Below, piece after piece: positions 53,101 through 61,204 of a stretch of DNA of 64,000 nt; the first letter of the stretch is position 1, and each line of letters opens with the position of its first letter. The notes beneath the pieces are model-generated. The model saw nothing but the letters and a program-made list of their open reading frames with translations, was not told the DNA's origin and did not search any database. Location of the stretch: contig OU744734.1 in NCBI GenBank assembly GCA_916613615.1, positions 33,116,301 through 33,180,300 on the forward strand. The letters are read 5' to 3'. A program made the position numbers and the translations under genes. This DNA comes from Steromphala cineraria. Its lineage: Eukaryota > Mollusca > Gastropoda > Trochida > Trochidae.

Positions 53101-54608
53101 TACGAGCACAATGCATATATATTTATTCTTTAGACTAATGCCGATTATTTGCGAAGGTGGAGTTGTTACGTTTGTTACTAGATAATGTGTACTATCACTA
53201 GAATATGATTTATTTTGCTGTTAAGTTGGTAACTGATACGGTCAAAGCGGTCTAGGCCTATGTTTATTCACGAAAATTGAAGCACATAATTTGTTCGATA
53301 GCCGATATTGTTAGCTGCATATCCTTATAATTTTTGGTGTAAACTCAGGTTGAAAACAACTTAAAATGCTTCGATAACTAAGCTATTTCTAAAATACGAA
53401 TGTGTGATAAGTTTACCCTGACGGATTTTGTTTACGAATTATTATACATCAAAAATCACAAACAGAAAACTCCCGATGACGTTATCAATGGTCAGTGACC
53501 GGTATAGGACTCGCATGACATGCATGGAGTTTTGAGAAAATAGTTCGTGTTATGACCTAATTTGCAGCTTTATCAGATTTTTAGGCAAATCGGATACCAA
53601 GTTTATAAGATAGCTTTATTACACCTATAAAACCCTCCATTATATGATAAAAGGTAATTTTCCAGTTTACTAAAGGTAATCACACAATTGAAAGGACAAT
53701 AAAGGTTAAGTAGTGTTATCACAAGGTAAGTTGACTTCCCTCTTGGGATGGTATGTTTTCAAAATCAATTTACCAGAAAATCGCCGACCTAACGCTCACC
53801 GGTATATGGAGTTTGCTGTTGGTGTTTGGTTTCTTGTGTACAGACTAGCTGAGTTGTAGTCGCGATTTGGGCCAGATTAGAATCAGAGCAAGACCGGATA
53901 TCATCTAACGGTTTATGCTTGTGTTGGGCAGCGTTCTTTCTCATATATGAAACTTTCGCATTTGTCCTTTTCATTGACATACATAATCGTCTCATATATG
54001 CACATTCCTTTGAATAAAGATTGTTTTGTGATTGTTGTTGTTGGTCATACATGAAAGATTACATTATGTCATATGTAACTTCAGTCATCCATGACTCAAA
54101 ACTTCCCATTTGAAAATCACATGTGAAGACGGAGAGTTAGAACGTAATCATAACATACAAGTCACAAAACCAAGCTAGATTTACATTAAAGCATGACAGT
54201 AACTACAGGTTGTACATCGTGCTCGAGATCAATCGTTGAAAACGACACGTTCGAAACATTGAGATGATAACCATCTTAGAAATATAGACAAGGTTCCTTT
54301 TAAAAAGTTAACCAATGCACTATTTTGTGAATTAAATGCTCTACATGCTTATGAACATTACATATACATGGGTATGTCTAACCTTTGTAGGACAATACAA
54401 GAAAAGGAAGACCGTTTACATGATTAAATTCTCCACTATGTGTTACTGAATTTACGTGAACTTTAATGTACAAGTTTTAGGGTTGTACCTCAATTGAAAA
54501 CTGTTGCATCGTCATTAAACATGGAATTAGAAAAGCATCAGACTCACCTTCAGTGCTTGCAAACAAGATCAAACCTAGCGCCTTGAAGAACACACATCTG
54601 TACGCCAT
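2003..54608 (-). CDS. LRP5/6-like YWTD-propeller/EGF receptor gene, 14 coding exons, 3' end outside window
   Basis: Spliced minus-strand gene assembled from exons listed separately; all borders are GT/AG and all phases agree. It gives about 833 residues: signal peptide (1-20), propeller 1 (about 22-304), EGF 1 (305-341), propeller 2 (342-617), EGF 2 (618-656) and propeller 3 (from 657, four blades seen). Blade cores such as NIYWTD, YLFWTDHG, DLYWVDLA, RLFWV and RLYWTEDG are visible. Each EGF has six cysteines, and N-glycosylation sequons (NIT, NVT, NMS, NGS) fit an extracellular protein. Alternating propeller and EGF directly after the signal peptide, with no LDLR class A repeat, is the LRP5/6/arrow ectodomain order; those proteins are Wnt co-receptors. 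The blades are divergent, so the Wnt role is not established, and another LRP or nidogen-like protein is possible. No membrane segment is in the window. Intron 11 holds the 33-kb minisatellite. Confidence 0.85.
2122..2793 (-). other. Intron 13
   Basis: 672-nt phase-2 intron of the receptor gene with GT/AG ends. No transposon or RNA gene recognised. Confidence 0.75.
2794..2977 (-). CDS. Exon 13: propeller 3, blade 3
   Basis: Acceptor TTCTACAG|AGGGGT (the downstream AG would break the frame), donor GAAGGG|GTCAGT; 184 nt, phase 1 in and phase 2 out. It encodes EGFTVSGMDVDSSTSNIFYS and AGYIRVVTHDGSVSRTV, ending ILVYPKKG, the standard loop before the next blade. Confidence 0.8.
3761..3784 (+). 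repeat. Perfect hairpin, 10-bp stem
   Basis: CTTGGTGCCC, loop CAAA, GGGCACCAAG. It is flanked by AT-rich DNA (TTGTTATTG before, TATTATGATTTG after). It resembles the 3' stem-loop of a Helitron-type element, but no matching 5' end was identified. Confidence 0.6.
4355..4430 (+). repeat. Possible decayed tRNA-derived SINE head
   Basis: GGGTTGAAATCCCG near 4410 resembles a pol III B box (GGTTCRANNCC). The upstream A box is poor and no tail is clear. Confidence 0.2.
5592..5819 (-). CDS. Exon 12: propeller 3, blades 1-2 (source of the minisatellite unit)
   Basis: Acceptor TTACATCAG|ATGTAG, donor CACTG|GTGAGA; 228 nt, phase 1-1. It opens DVVEEDFSLVIDGSDNSIYQ, mirroring how exon 6 follows EGF 1, then RRQVVWYDETRGLIMRG and an NGS sequon. 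The first 20 nt (5800-5819) and the adjoining intron acceptor are the part amplified in the 33-kb array. Joining to exon 11 keeps phase, so the gene probably continues across the array. Confidence 0.85.
5800..5850 (-). promoter_or_regulatory. Authentic 3' splice site of intron 11
   Basis: The last acceptor before unique exon sequence: pyrimidine-rich CATTCTTTATTCTTACATCAG, then exon 12. It cannot be told from upstream array copies by local sequence; only the downstream exon body past 5800 differs. Confidence 0.75.
12085..12760 (-). repeat. Local six-unit higher-order duplication in the array
   Basis: The rare unit with CCTCCTAAAC followed by a unit with AATAAGGAATGAC appears twice, about 336 bp (6 x 56) apart. 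A similar five-unit (280-bp) duplication of the same marker lies at 7981 and 8261. Confidence 0.7.
25239..28400 (-). repeat. Array higher-order block, copy 1
   Basis: A run of variant units that recurs at 30639-33690 in the same order at an offset of 5.17-5.4 kb. Shared markers include the AAATACAGG unit (25241/30639), the GATGTCCTTCC unit (26091/31266) and a 3-bp deletion AAGTCCTCAAC (27091/32320). The offset changes by about one or four units inside the block, so units were gained or lost after duplication. Confidence 0.75.
30639..33690 (-). repeat. Array higher-order block, copy 2
   Basis: Second copy of the block at 25239-28400. Parts occur again further right: the 222-nt stretch 28159-28380 encodes the same peptide as 33444-33665 and 36012-36233, and a close version is at 33610-33831. 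Confidence 0.75.
38897..39557 (-). other. Unique 5' part of intron 11
   Basis: 661 nt between the exon-11 donor and the first array unit: ordinary AT-rich intron DNA. It is the only non-repetitive part of the 33.7-kb intron. Confidence 0.75.
39558..39674 (-). CDS. Exon 11: EGF-like domain 2
   Basis: Acceptor TTATTTCAG|ACGGGT, donor TTTCCG|GTATAG; 117 nt, phase 1-1. It encodes a six-cysteine EGF: GCVRDNGGCDQVC, then LPRDAGNACGCKFGFRL and a final Cys. The next exon lies 33.7 kb away on the far side of the minisatellite. Confidence 0.87.
39675..40525 (-). other. Intron 10, with a possible tRNA-like SINE
   Basis: 851-nt phase-1 intron. On the plus strand TGGCCCAGTCT (40237-40247) resembles a pol III A box and AGTTCGAGAC (40286-40295) a B box, about 50 nt apart. 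This spacing fits a tRNA-derived SINE head. No tail or target duplication was found. Confidence 0.55.
40235..40300 (+). repeat. Possible tRNA-derived SINE head
   Basis: A-box-like and B-box-like motifs at tRNA spacing within intron 10, as described for the intron. It is not a functional tRNA: no complete cloverleaf is evident. Confidence 0.3.
40526..40694 (-). CDS. Exon 10: propeller 2, closing blade 6
   Basis: Acceptor CATTCCAG|GATTAC, donor GACACAG|GTTGTT (a weaker donor); 169 nt, phase 0 in and phase 1 out. It encodes DYLAWTVTTTTNSVNMSVSV, a degenerate closing blade with an NMS sequon, and ends DADEYKRDTG just before EGF 2. Confidence 0.75.
41006..41102 (+). repeat. MULE left TIR
   Basis: 97-bp terminal inverted repeat. 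The inverse copy is at 41951-42047; differences from it are scattered single bases. Confidence 0.88.
41951..42047 (-). repeat. MULE right TIR
   Basis: 97-bp inverse of 41006-41102, immediately followed by the 9-bp target duplication and the exon-9 donor region. Confidence 0.88.
42061..42172 (-). CDS. Exon 9: propeller 2, blade 5
   Basis: Acceptor ATTTTCAG|GTTGTA, donor TTCAAG|GTAGGA; 112 nt, phase 2 in and phase 0 out. It encodes RLYWTEDGKLGSIAADGSG, an excellent YWTD blade, then LRNLPTYIGVAVFK. Its donor is only 13 nt from the end of a Mutator-like transposon. Confidence 0.87.
42204..42230 (+). other. G-rich tract, possible G-quadruplex
   Basis: Four or more G runs (GGGG, GGG, a run of nine G, GGG) just upstream, in the gene's sense, of the exon-9 acceptor. 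In the pre-mRNA it is a C-rich pyrimidine tract that may help define that acceptor. Confidence 0.5.
42418..42490 (+). repeat. LINE-like 3' tail remnant
   Basis: GGGCAGGAGGCCC is a small stem-loop followed by AATAAAAATC and imperfect GAATCTTGAATT, resembling the tail at 43660-43702 (GGGCCGATGGCC, then AATAAA and short repeats). No coding part is visible. Confidence 0.3.
43130..43702 (+). pseudogene. LINE ORF2 C-terminal fragment with 3' tail
   Basis: Degenerate plus-strand coding remnant of a non-LTR retrotransposon. Pieces around KHRNIFIRIRAGIS, KTNEGRCLGINHNQRTRLC and then LCNIGIEDEFHFILIC with a following LRSLY and PSIYKFNQLL give the C-terminal zinc-knuckle region of such reverse-transcriptase proteins (C-x2-C, then H-x4-C). 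Stops and at least one frameshift break it. The frame ends at the TAA at 43561-43563. The tail contains GGGCCGATGGCC, AATAAA and three GACTT repeats (43688-43702), typical of target-primed insertion. It is 5' truncated and antisense to the receptor gene. Confidence 0.7.
43786..43920 (-). CDS. Exon 8: propeller 2, blade 4
   Basis: Acceptor GTTACAAG|GCGACT, donor AAACAG|GTAACT; 135 nt, phase 2-2. It encodes RRLFWVSTPPPSRIETGGL and the loop AQPQRLTFDPQRN. Long C and G runs in the middle create a Pro-rich and then a Gly-rich loop and a strong hairpin (see 43869-43895). Confidence 0.8.
43869..43895 (-). other. Strong GC hairpin inside exon 8
   Basis: On the plus strand CCCCCCGG, a 7-nt loop, then CCGGGAGGGGGG forms a stem with one bulged A. 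In the mRNA it joins a C-rich and a G-rich run within coding sequence, beside a further run of seven G (43854-43860). Confidence 0.6.
44401..44554 (-). CDS. Exon 7: propeller 2, blade 3
   Basis: Acceptor CATCTCAG|GTTTGG, donor GAACAG|GTGACC; 154 nt, phase 1 in and phase 2 out. It encodes LVLDTEGRKVLWTVAEEGLI and the inter-blade loop LRAPGDIAIDVKN. The split AG|G codon yields the Arg before the next blade, the same arrangement as at the exon 2/3 and 8/9 borders. Confidence 0.8.
45031..45288 (-). CDS. Exon 6: propeller 2, blades 1-2
   Basis: Acceptor TTCCAG|TATCTC, donor TAACCG|GTGAGA; 258 nt, phase 1-1. It encodes blade cores KSLVYSDGTNIRAI and NTLFFATGSRIRRKAIGG, and an NVT sequon. The true exon begins at the acceptor; open frame upstream of it (an apparent MKKK start) is intron read-through. 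Confidence 0.83.
45669..45779 (-). CDS. Exon 5: EGF-like domain 1
   Basis: Acceptor TTTCAAG|GTGCAT, donor CACGG|GTTAGT; 111 nt, phase 1-1, the usual phase of a shuffled extracellular module. It encodes a complete six-cysteine EGF: CDSHGCDHIC, then a loop, then CLCDGGFTLSANDKSC. The GCDHIC and CDGGFTL segments are typical of the EGF that packs beneath an LDLR propeller. Confidence 0.88.
45922..46069 (-). CDS. Exon 4: propeller 1, closing blade 6
   Basis: Acceptor GATATCAG|AACAGC, donor TACCA|GTGAGT; 148 nt, phase 0 in and phase 1 out. It encodes NSVIYTEAEEQNIHAMSKLT, the sixth blade, and the linker DVEGLTVFSETSQPFST that leads to the EGF module. It completes the six blades expected of an LDLR-type propeller. 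Confidence 0.82.
46507..46759 (-). CDS. Exon 3: propeller 1, blades 4-5
   Basis: Acceptor TAATCAG|ATATCT, donor TTTGAG|GTAGAT; 253 nt, phase 2 in and phase 0 out. It contains two strong YWTD-type blades, YLFWTDHGEHPRIERSNLKG and DLYWVDLARATIETCDFQG, with VSIAVDPATS as the standard inter-blade loop. This is the clearest family signature in the gene. Confidence 0.9.
47236..47686 (-). CDS. Exon 2: propeller 1, blades 1-3
   Basis: Acceptor TTTCAG|CTGTAC, donor CAGAG|GTACG; 451 nt, phase 1 in and phase 2 out. The 149 full codons are open, and internal GT/AG look-alikes (near 47596 and 47473) are not needed because the frame reads straight through. It encodes blade cores around LVFCAGGSFLHIN, NSLVFADKGTKTIFLY and NFNIYWTDSIYSWIG, ending in the loop KKPSGLAVSPQQR. 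One NIT sequon is present. This is the largest exon of the gene. Confidence 0.85.
48670..49795. mobile_element. Tentative short-TIR DNA element
   Basis: TACCCCAGTCACACCAA at 48670 and, inverted, TGCCTGAGTCACACCAA ending at 49795 share the 11-bp core AGTCACACCAA. Both halves also carry ACTACGTTCT in mirrored positions. No target duplication was found, so the limits are uncertain. Confidence 0.35.
50046..50190 (+). repeat. 76-bp imperfect direct duplication
   Basis: TCTTTGTTATGGAGAAC at 50059 recurs at 50135, with matching flanks (GCACAGGAAGAC/GCATAGAAAGAC before, TGCAACCAGG after). Confidence 0.65.
51265..51525 (+). repeat. Diverged local duplication
   Basis: GTCTCTATTC at 51271 and 51440 each begins an AT-rich stretch that ends AAAGAATTAAATGCTTA, about 169 bp apart. 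Low complexity makes this modest evidence. Confidence 0.45.
51706..51773 (+). repeat. 34-bp tandem duplication
   Basis: Two adjacent copies of a unit beginning TAGTCGYCATGACAGTGG (51706-51739 and 51740-51773) with few differences. Confidence 0.85.
54548..54608 (-). CDS. Exon 1: start codon and signal peptide
   Basis: ATG at 54608-54606 opens MAYRCVFFKALGLILFASTE, a classic short signal peptide: basic residues, a hydrophobic core and small residues before the likely cleavage site. The exon ends in phase 1 at the consensus donor GAAG|GTGAGT. Joined to exon 2 it gives STE-A-VQDDSLVF. No upstream in-frame alternative start is needed. Confidence 0.8.
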
Positions 54609-56767
54609 AGTAGACACGACGGAATTGGTCGGGGGAGATAAGGTTCATTTGTACTTGAACGAAAGAGGAAGTATACTGCAACCCTGTCCTACCCACCTAT
54701 CAGAGTCCTAAATACGACAAGGACCAACCGATACGCTAGGGTATATGCGTCAACAAAGGTTATGAACACTGAGGCGTGACAACTCAAAGGTGAGGGGTTC
54801 CTGAATGTAGCTGGCAAGCCGAACGATCCGATCAAATGACGTCTATTAAGAAGTGTATCATAGAATAGTTGGATAGTTTCTTAACTTTCTTTTGGAAGCA
54901 GTAATTATGTTATTCCATATATTACTCTGTTAACAATTTTGGTGTCCTTGTGTTGACATGAGTTTGTAAAGTGACGGAACATGATACTTTCGGTGTACCT
55001 GTATACCCGACCCATGTCCCAGTGATTGCATGTATACCCCATTGTTCGTTTTGGAGTGAGAGTGGTTCACTGCGCATGCATTAAATTCAGTTACGTCTTC
55101 ATTTACGTGAGTACGTGCTGATATGCAAGATTAATATGAAATAGAATGCTAGGAAAATGCACAACACAATGTAAATGTAAATACTGTTTGAGTTGTTAAT
55201 GTTAGATTGAGTTTCAGATAATTTAAAAGAAATATTAAATAAATATTTTCGTTTCATGCAGACATGATGTGGTTAAATAATGATCCTTATTTGTCCCGCG
55301 TCGCAACCTAGAACGATGGACATTGTTTTCAGCGGCGTTCGTACGTCCGTCAGTATTCTTGTTAACGCGATATCTCATGAACCGTTGCACTCAAAGTCTT
55401 CCTATTTAGTCACAGCCTTAATTTTGGGATTACGCAGACCTAATTTAAAAACTCTTTTTAACGTGATATATTTTGAAGATGACGGTCAAAATCAAACTGA
55501 ACCGTACCAATCCGTCGAAAATGCTTATGGGGTTTTGTACCGATTGATCGAATTTTGACGAACAAAGACACATGGAGAGGCTAAGATGACCAAAGAAGGG
55601 ATGCACATGCAGATTGTTTCACAAGTACTAGTGTATTTACATAATATGCCACATGTCTGGTTGCAATTACTCACCAAAATGGCACATAATATATATAACA
55701 CAATGCGTGGAACCACAAACTGGCTAATTACACAATTTAAAACATATGTTTCACACTTAATAAACGTTCGAATATTGTCGTTAAACATATGCGAATCGTT
55801 GACAGTTCTCGTCTTTTAAAAATACTCTAAATCGAAGAAACGAAAATAGTTGTGTTCATTCATATATCATAAACAGAAACTTGACATTATCAATTAAGTA
55901 TCAAAGGAACAATTAGTTGAGAATAAATGAAATGCACTGGGTTTTACCGATCCTTTGGAAACTTGTAACGGAACAATCTCTTGTTTTATGGAATTCGTAA
56001 ATGGTGACGAAATTAAGATTTTAAATCAATCTTGAGGGTCCTTGTAGAGCCTCCTAGGGTTAACACAAACCCTTAAACCGGGTGATACGATTCGGAAAGA
56101 TCCTTTAAAGTATTATGTGACTAGAAGATTCATAGAATGCGGCTTGTGACAAAGAATACACAAATTCTTTCTTTATTTGTTATTTTGGACTGTCTAAACA
56201 CGAATAGAGTCTTCAAATAGCAATTTCAACGCTTGTATGAAAAGAATGTTAAGATTTTTTAAAGATTGAATTTGAGTTGGTTAGTTATAAAATTATGTTG
56301 CCGATATAACGCACTATATTGAACATCAATTCGTTCTTAAATCTATCTGATTTTTCTTGTCGTAACTCTACTTTGGAGAAATAAATATTATATAATATAT
56401 ATTACTATATTTCAATCACACCAATCACTATTTTATGTATATAACGTTAAGTATATCATGGTGACACAGTCACCTGGAAGAGCTGCATGTCGTATGTTTG
56501 ACCACTGACATGTGTATCAGAGAGCAAATATGATGTAGCAGCACTTTACACCGTCCAATTTAGAATATTCCTGTCACTAGTGTCAGAACCCAGCTTTGAC
56601 CCAGACTGTAGGATAAGGTGAATTAGCAAACTGTTTCCGACGTTTTAATATAGCCAACGAACATGACATCTTCTCAAATGAATTAATAATAACATTCGTG
56701 CCCAAAGAGTTTCTTTATGGAGTGGACAGAACGTACCTTAAAACCCTTCAAACCCTATGATCGTTTG
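54609..56767 (-). other. Upstream region and presumed promoter of the receptor gene
   Basis: 5' flank of the start codon. No clear TATA box or CpG-rich core was seen, and the transcription start cannot be placed. About 55315-55400 has the mollusc-repeat-like string TCGTACGTCCGTCAG followed by ATATCTCATGAACC, a probable fragment of a dispersed element. Open frames of 80-90 codons here lack recognisable domains. Confidence 0.4.
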
Positions 56768-56771
56768 TTAA

Positions 56772-57115
56772 AGGGGCAGTAGCACGGTTTTTTTCCAAAT
56801 ATTTCACCGATAAATGTAAGTTAATGCTAAATGTATGAATTTGACAGTGCCATAAATCAAATTACACAAACCAATCATCCATAGTCAGAGGACAAAGTAT
56901 GGAGATTCACATAAAATCCATTGGCGGCCATTTTGTGTGAACACCTTTAATTCATTTTGTGTAAGAAAAGGGAATCGCATGGTTAAACTTTACGTTATAT
57001 ATTTGAATTAGTACTGCGTCATTTAGTTTTAAAATATTGTCTTTCAAATGGAACCATTAATTTTCATTTTCCTGACATTACCTTATATTCCCCATAAAAA
57101 CGTGCTACTGCCCCT
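56772..57115. mobile_element. TTAA-flanked MITE with 15-bp perfect TIRs
   Basis: The ends are AGGGGCAGTAGCACG and its exact inverse CGTGCTACTGCCCCT, bordered by TTAA at 56768-56771 and 57116-57119. Size 344 bp with no coding capacity. A TTAA target duplication is typical of piggyBac-type transposition, though the TIR start differs from canonical piggyBac (CCC), so the superfamily is an inference. Confidence 0.8.
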
Positions 57116-57119
57116 TTAA

Positions 57120-59844
57120 ACAATGATTTCTTTGAATTGAGATAAATGCTGAAACTTTAACGTTTAATTTGCAAGCCGAAATGATGGGAAACTGCAGTAT
57201 TTATTGTACTTTTTCTCATTCAAAGTGATAATCACGTACGTTTTCAATGAAAACCAACTAACGCATGGGCCAAGTAGCAGATCTTTTACAGCTGCTTCAA
57301 TGCACAGTATCGGAACTAAGAACATCAAATCAGAAGTGTACACTCACGAGCAACAGAACATCTCCATACAAGCTTCTTCTTTAGAACTTTGAGATCAAGG
57401 TCAATAAGAACGTTACATATTAGATATGGACATTCTGAGTATATTGTACTCGAAGATTTGTTAACACAGCGATCAGGGTCGATTCAACAGTCACGTAATC
57501 AGGTCAAATAGGAGGGTCTATTGTCTGCCATGTAACAAGAAACACAACACAATATGAACAGTTACAAATGGCTACAACGTCCCAGATATTGTTGTATTGA
57601 GTTGGAAATTATACCTTATCGCGTGATTTCTAAACCCTTAAGTTTCCATTTTCATTTTCCAGAGCAATTCTAGTCATTAGGAAATGTTATACGTTGTTTT
57701 CCCGACTTCCGATGTGGTCCTGTAGGTGCACTATTGGAGACGTCTCGGGAGATTCAGCTGGTAGTGCATATCACCAATGATCTTCGGCTTAAACAAGTAT
57801 CTTGTGTCAACAGCTTTGTAAGGAGTGTCTTTGTCTCGGTATAGGATAGTTAACAGGATAAAAGGATTCGGTCTAAGAGGAGACAGAACAACATGCTGTG
57901 AAACAAGTCGAACATTTCGAGATATATGAATGAGAACAAATCTGTTTTCCTGTTGTCATTATGTCCCCGAGAATGATCACTCTGCTTTGTCCATGAATTT
58001 CATTTTCTGAATGTGTTTGAGAGAAGTTCTCAAAGCTCAATATATTTTTCAGACTATTTGAAAACATTTAACATCTATTTTGAGGACGTTTCTTTTGCTT
58101 CTGGTGGAAGATCCTCCTCATCATGGTAAAACACAATGAATTCTATTTTCTTATCTATCTCTTCCCCTTCTACTCCTATATTGTTACATCCAAGACCCAA
58201 CAAAAATCATCGAACCCTATTTAAATACTTAGCTTTGAGGACAAACTGAAACCCCATTGGGCCTGCTTTCCGCCCGCGTCAGTTTCGAACTCATAAAAGC
58301 CTGTTTAGATGTTGTCAAGAGGGAAATAATTAAACTTCATTCTCGTACCTTAGATAAAATTTAAACAAGGACTTTTAGAATGCAACTTGTTTCTGGGGAA
58401 GTTTTGAATAATATGTAATCTGTTGCAAGAGAATGAAACATATTTGTAGTGATTTGGGGTTTTGGTGGCAACTCTTTGATGCACAGTTTTTAAGCTCTTT
58501 TTTGGCAGACGTGGCCTATAGGAACGAACCATTAAGGCGCAATATGGCAATGGTGAACATTCTGATCCCAGACTCCCGTAAATAATCATGAATCTTCAGT
58601 TTCAATTTCACGTACGACAACCTTTCAATTTCTGACACTGACATAATGATCACTTTTGTTTCATGTAAAATTGAATAACACAAATTGAAACAACGAGTTC
58701 CTGTGGTAGAAATTGAAACAACGAGTTCCTGTGGTAGGTAAAAGGGTCCACAGGATCGAGCGTTTACTCTGAAATCTGCTTTAAACGTTTTTTAATTGAT
58801 GTTTTTGCAAAAACACTTTAAATAAATCTCAAATAAGCAAAAAGTTTACAATGTTCGGGTTTGTGCACTGAGGTTGTAAAGAATCATACAACAAGGCCGT
58901 TTTGGGAGCAAATATCATATTTGTATTGTACTATTGGTTTATACATACATTCTCAAAAAGAGCTATGCGTTACCTTTTTGGAAGAGTATATATAATAATG
59001 AAATGATTTATATTTTAAAAATAAAGGGAGGCAATACCGAAACATCGCTTTGTTGAATTTCCTTTAATGAATCGGAGGATACAAAAGTATTGGTTAAATT
59101 ATATTCCATCGCGAAATTCCTTTTCTTTGAAGGATATCGAACTTTTGGTCATTGGCCATTTCATTTTGTATGGTAAAATTAGTCTTTGTTGTTTATCCCT
59201 TACACCTCCTGAATAATATTTAGATCAACGACCAAGCAACATCAAAAGTAAACTGTAAGAACTTCAAATAATCTTTTCATTTACTGATCACGCATACCTT
59301 GAGCAAATATATTCTTTCATGTCTTGGTTGGTAAAGGTTGGCTCTGTCCATGGACTCTGAATGTGTACTTAAGGAATACTGTCAACCTGCATTATGTCTG
59401 TAAACATTTCTGACAACATATATTATAATGAAGCAATTTTGAAAAATGGTGGTTGACTAGATGGGATTCCATGATTATATATCAGTTATTGCAGAAAATA
59501 TTATTCAAAAACGAACAATGCTTAATAAACAGTTAATTCGTCAAAACCAAACTCTTTTCTTTCTTAATAACTCAGTGAATACAATGTTCACCATATCAAC
59601 GTTCTAGCAATGTTTCTTTGCATTGTATCCCAATTTTAAAAAATTCGTTCCTTTTTTCCTCAGATATTCATGGCCGGTCGGGGGGTATTGCGGCTGGAGA
59701 ACGTGAATGACATTGAGAATGAGAATGAGAATGAGAAAGTTTTTAAGTTATTCAATCATGAATCAAGATATAAGGCTGAACATCAAAGTTGTTGATAATT
59801 GTATCATTTCAATTGAAACTTTTAAGTAGACAAGTATTTGTCAC
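57120..59844. other. Intergenic DNA, no gene recognised
   Basis: AT-rich sequence with only short chance frames. A perfect 28-bp tandem duplication lies at 58682-58737 and a short GAATGA run near 59715-59737. Confidence 0.6.
58682..58737 (+). repeat. Perfect 28-bp tandem duplication
   Basis: Two identical adjacent copies of a unit beginning AAATTGAAACAACGAGTTCC and ending TGTGGTAG; being identical it is probably recent. Confidence 0.9.
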
Positions 59845-60192
59845 AAAGGTGACAAGATCCCCCGCCGCAAATTAATGTTAACAAAAAGCATAATGTATAC
59901 ATAGAAACACTTGTCTACACGTGTCATGCTACTAGATGTCATTTAGACCACAACAAATCAACTGGTCCCTGGGTCTTCCAAAAAAGAAGCCTTGTGCAAA
60001 AAAAAGAAGAGAATATAGAGAACAGTTCTTAACATATCAGTCTTCTAATAAGCTTTAAATGCATATTGGCTTCACTGTGACTTGAAAATAATGTGAAAGT
60101 CACCAAAACCAAATTGGCTCGATGTTTACCTAAAATAGATTCATAAAAGAATCCAGTGAATGACTCTTGAGAAATCACACTAGCAAACTTAA

Positions 60193-61204
60193 AGGCCCAT
60201 AATCAGAATTTTAGTAATATAGATAATTTTTTAAGTTTTTTTTACGTATTCTCTGAATATTCAGAAATACAACCAAACCTGAAATCAGATTATTATTCGT
60301 GAAATAAGAATTAAGAAATCGAAACCGCTTTTCCGAACCGGCAGGTTGCTATAAATAGAAAGGGGCGTATCTTTTGCAATGTCGTGCAAAGGGTTGTGGG
60401 AAGTGAACACGTGACGTAACTTTGCAGGCGATTTTACTTATCAATAAATTAAATACTTTCAAATACATTGATATCATTTGCATGTTACGTGCATTTTGCA
60501 AGGCGGGAACAAAATGAGTTCATATGCCTTAGCCATTGTCAACAAGAATCTTTCTAATTTGCATAAATAAGTTGTAAGGCATAACATGATAGTCAGAAGG
60601 ACGCAAATTTTGTTTTGTTCGCAGATTTAGACTTCCTTATATGTAAGCAGGTTTATGGTTAAAAATATTCAGCCATTTGAACAGAATTTTCCTCTATTTT
60701 TATGAATTATAGTCTCTTATTTTGGTTAGTTCATAACCAAAACTACTTTCTAAGAAAATAATTGAAATAATAACGATCGGGTGTAATCTTTGTATTGGTC
60801 GCTTAGTCAAAATTACCGTTACATGTTTTCTGTAAAATTGGTGATATGACAGCAAGTAATTAAAATAATGCACATGTTTGAAATTTGTACTTAAGAGTCT
60901 GTAGCCAGTCGGAGCGAAGCGTAATACACTCAGGGAACCTGAATGGCCATGATTTCGATAAACAGGAAATGAGGTGAATTCTACGCATGAAACAGTGATG
61001 TCACTGATTGTGGGGTCGTTTAAGGCTACGGCAAGTTTTTGAGGGTGATAAACTTCAAAATTCAAGTTAGGTACATTCCCGTTTGTCAAACAATCTGATT
61101 TTGGTATCAAATATTTCCTGAATGGTTTTTCTACCCGACTATGTGCTTCTGTGTCACAATTTTTCGGAAGGCTTAGCTGGATATGCTAGTCTGAACAAGG
61201 GACT
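60193..61204. mobile_element. TTAA-flanked DNA element nested in a pearl monomer
   Basis: TTAA at 60189-60192 and 61205-61208 flanks a 1012-bp insert with imperfect ends: AGGCCCATAATCAGAATTTT, and from the other side AGTCCCTTGTTCAGACTAGC. Removing the insert and one TTAA restores a monomer across the site, matching intact monomers at AAGCTTAAAATGCAGG. That independent evidence supports the borders. A 136-codon minus-strand frame inside (60700-61110) has no recognisable domain. Confidence 0.75.

Larger units (their letters stand above)
47687..54547 (-). other. Intron 1
   Basis: 6.9-kb phase-1 intron between signal peptide and propeller 1, a common place for regulatory sequence. It contains a tentative TIR element (48670-49795), a 76-bp direct duplication (50046-50190), a 34-bp duplication (51706-51773) and a diverged duplication near 51270/51440. 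No further exon fits the frame. Confidence 0.7.

Noticed and set aside
53800..53850. Extra exon between exons 1 and 2 (acceptor after ACAACTCAG, donor CCG|GTGAGC)
   Set aside because: It would enter in phase 1 but leave in phase 2, which breaks the frame into exon 2. Exon 1 joined directly to exon 2 gives a natural signal-peptide junction.
55280..55558. 92-codon plus-strand frame with TSVSILVNAISHEP
   Set aside because: Looks like the translation of a dispersed mollusc repeat (TCCG-type motif, then ATATCTCATGAACC) rather than a conserved protein.
60700..61110. 136-codon minus-strand frame
   Set aside because: Lies entirely inside the TTAA-flanked insertion and shows no transposase or other domain. 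Probably chance or decayed element sequence.
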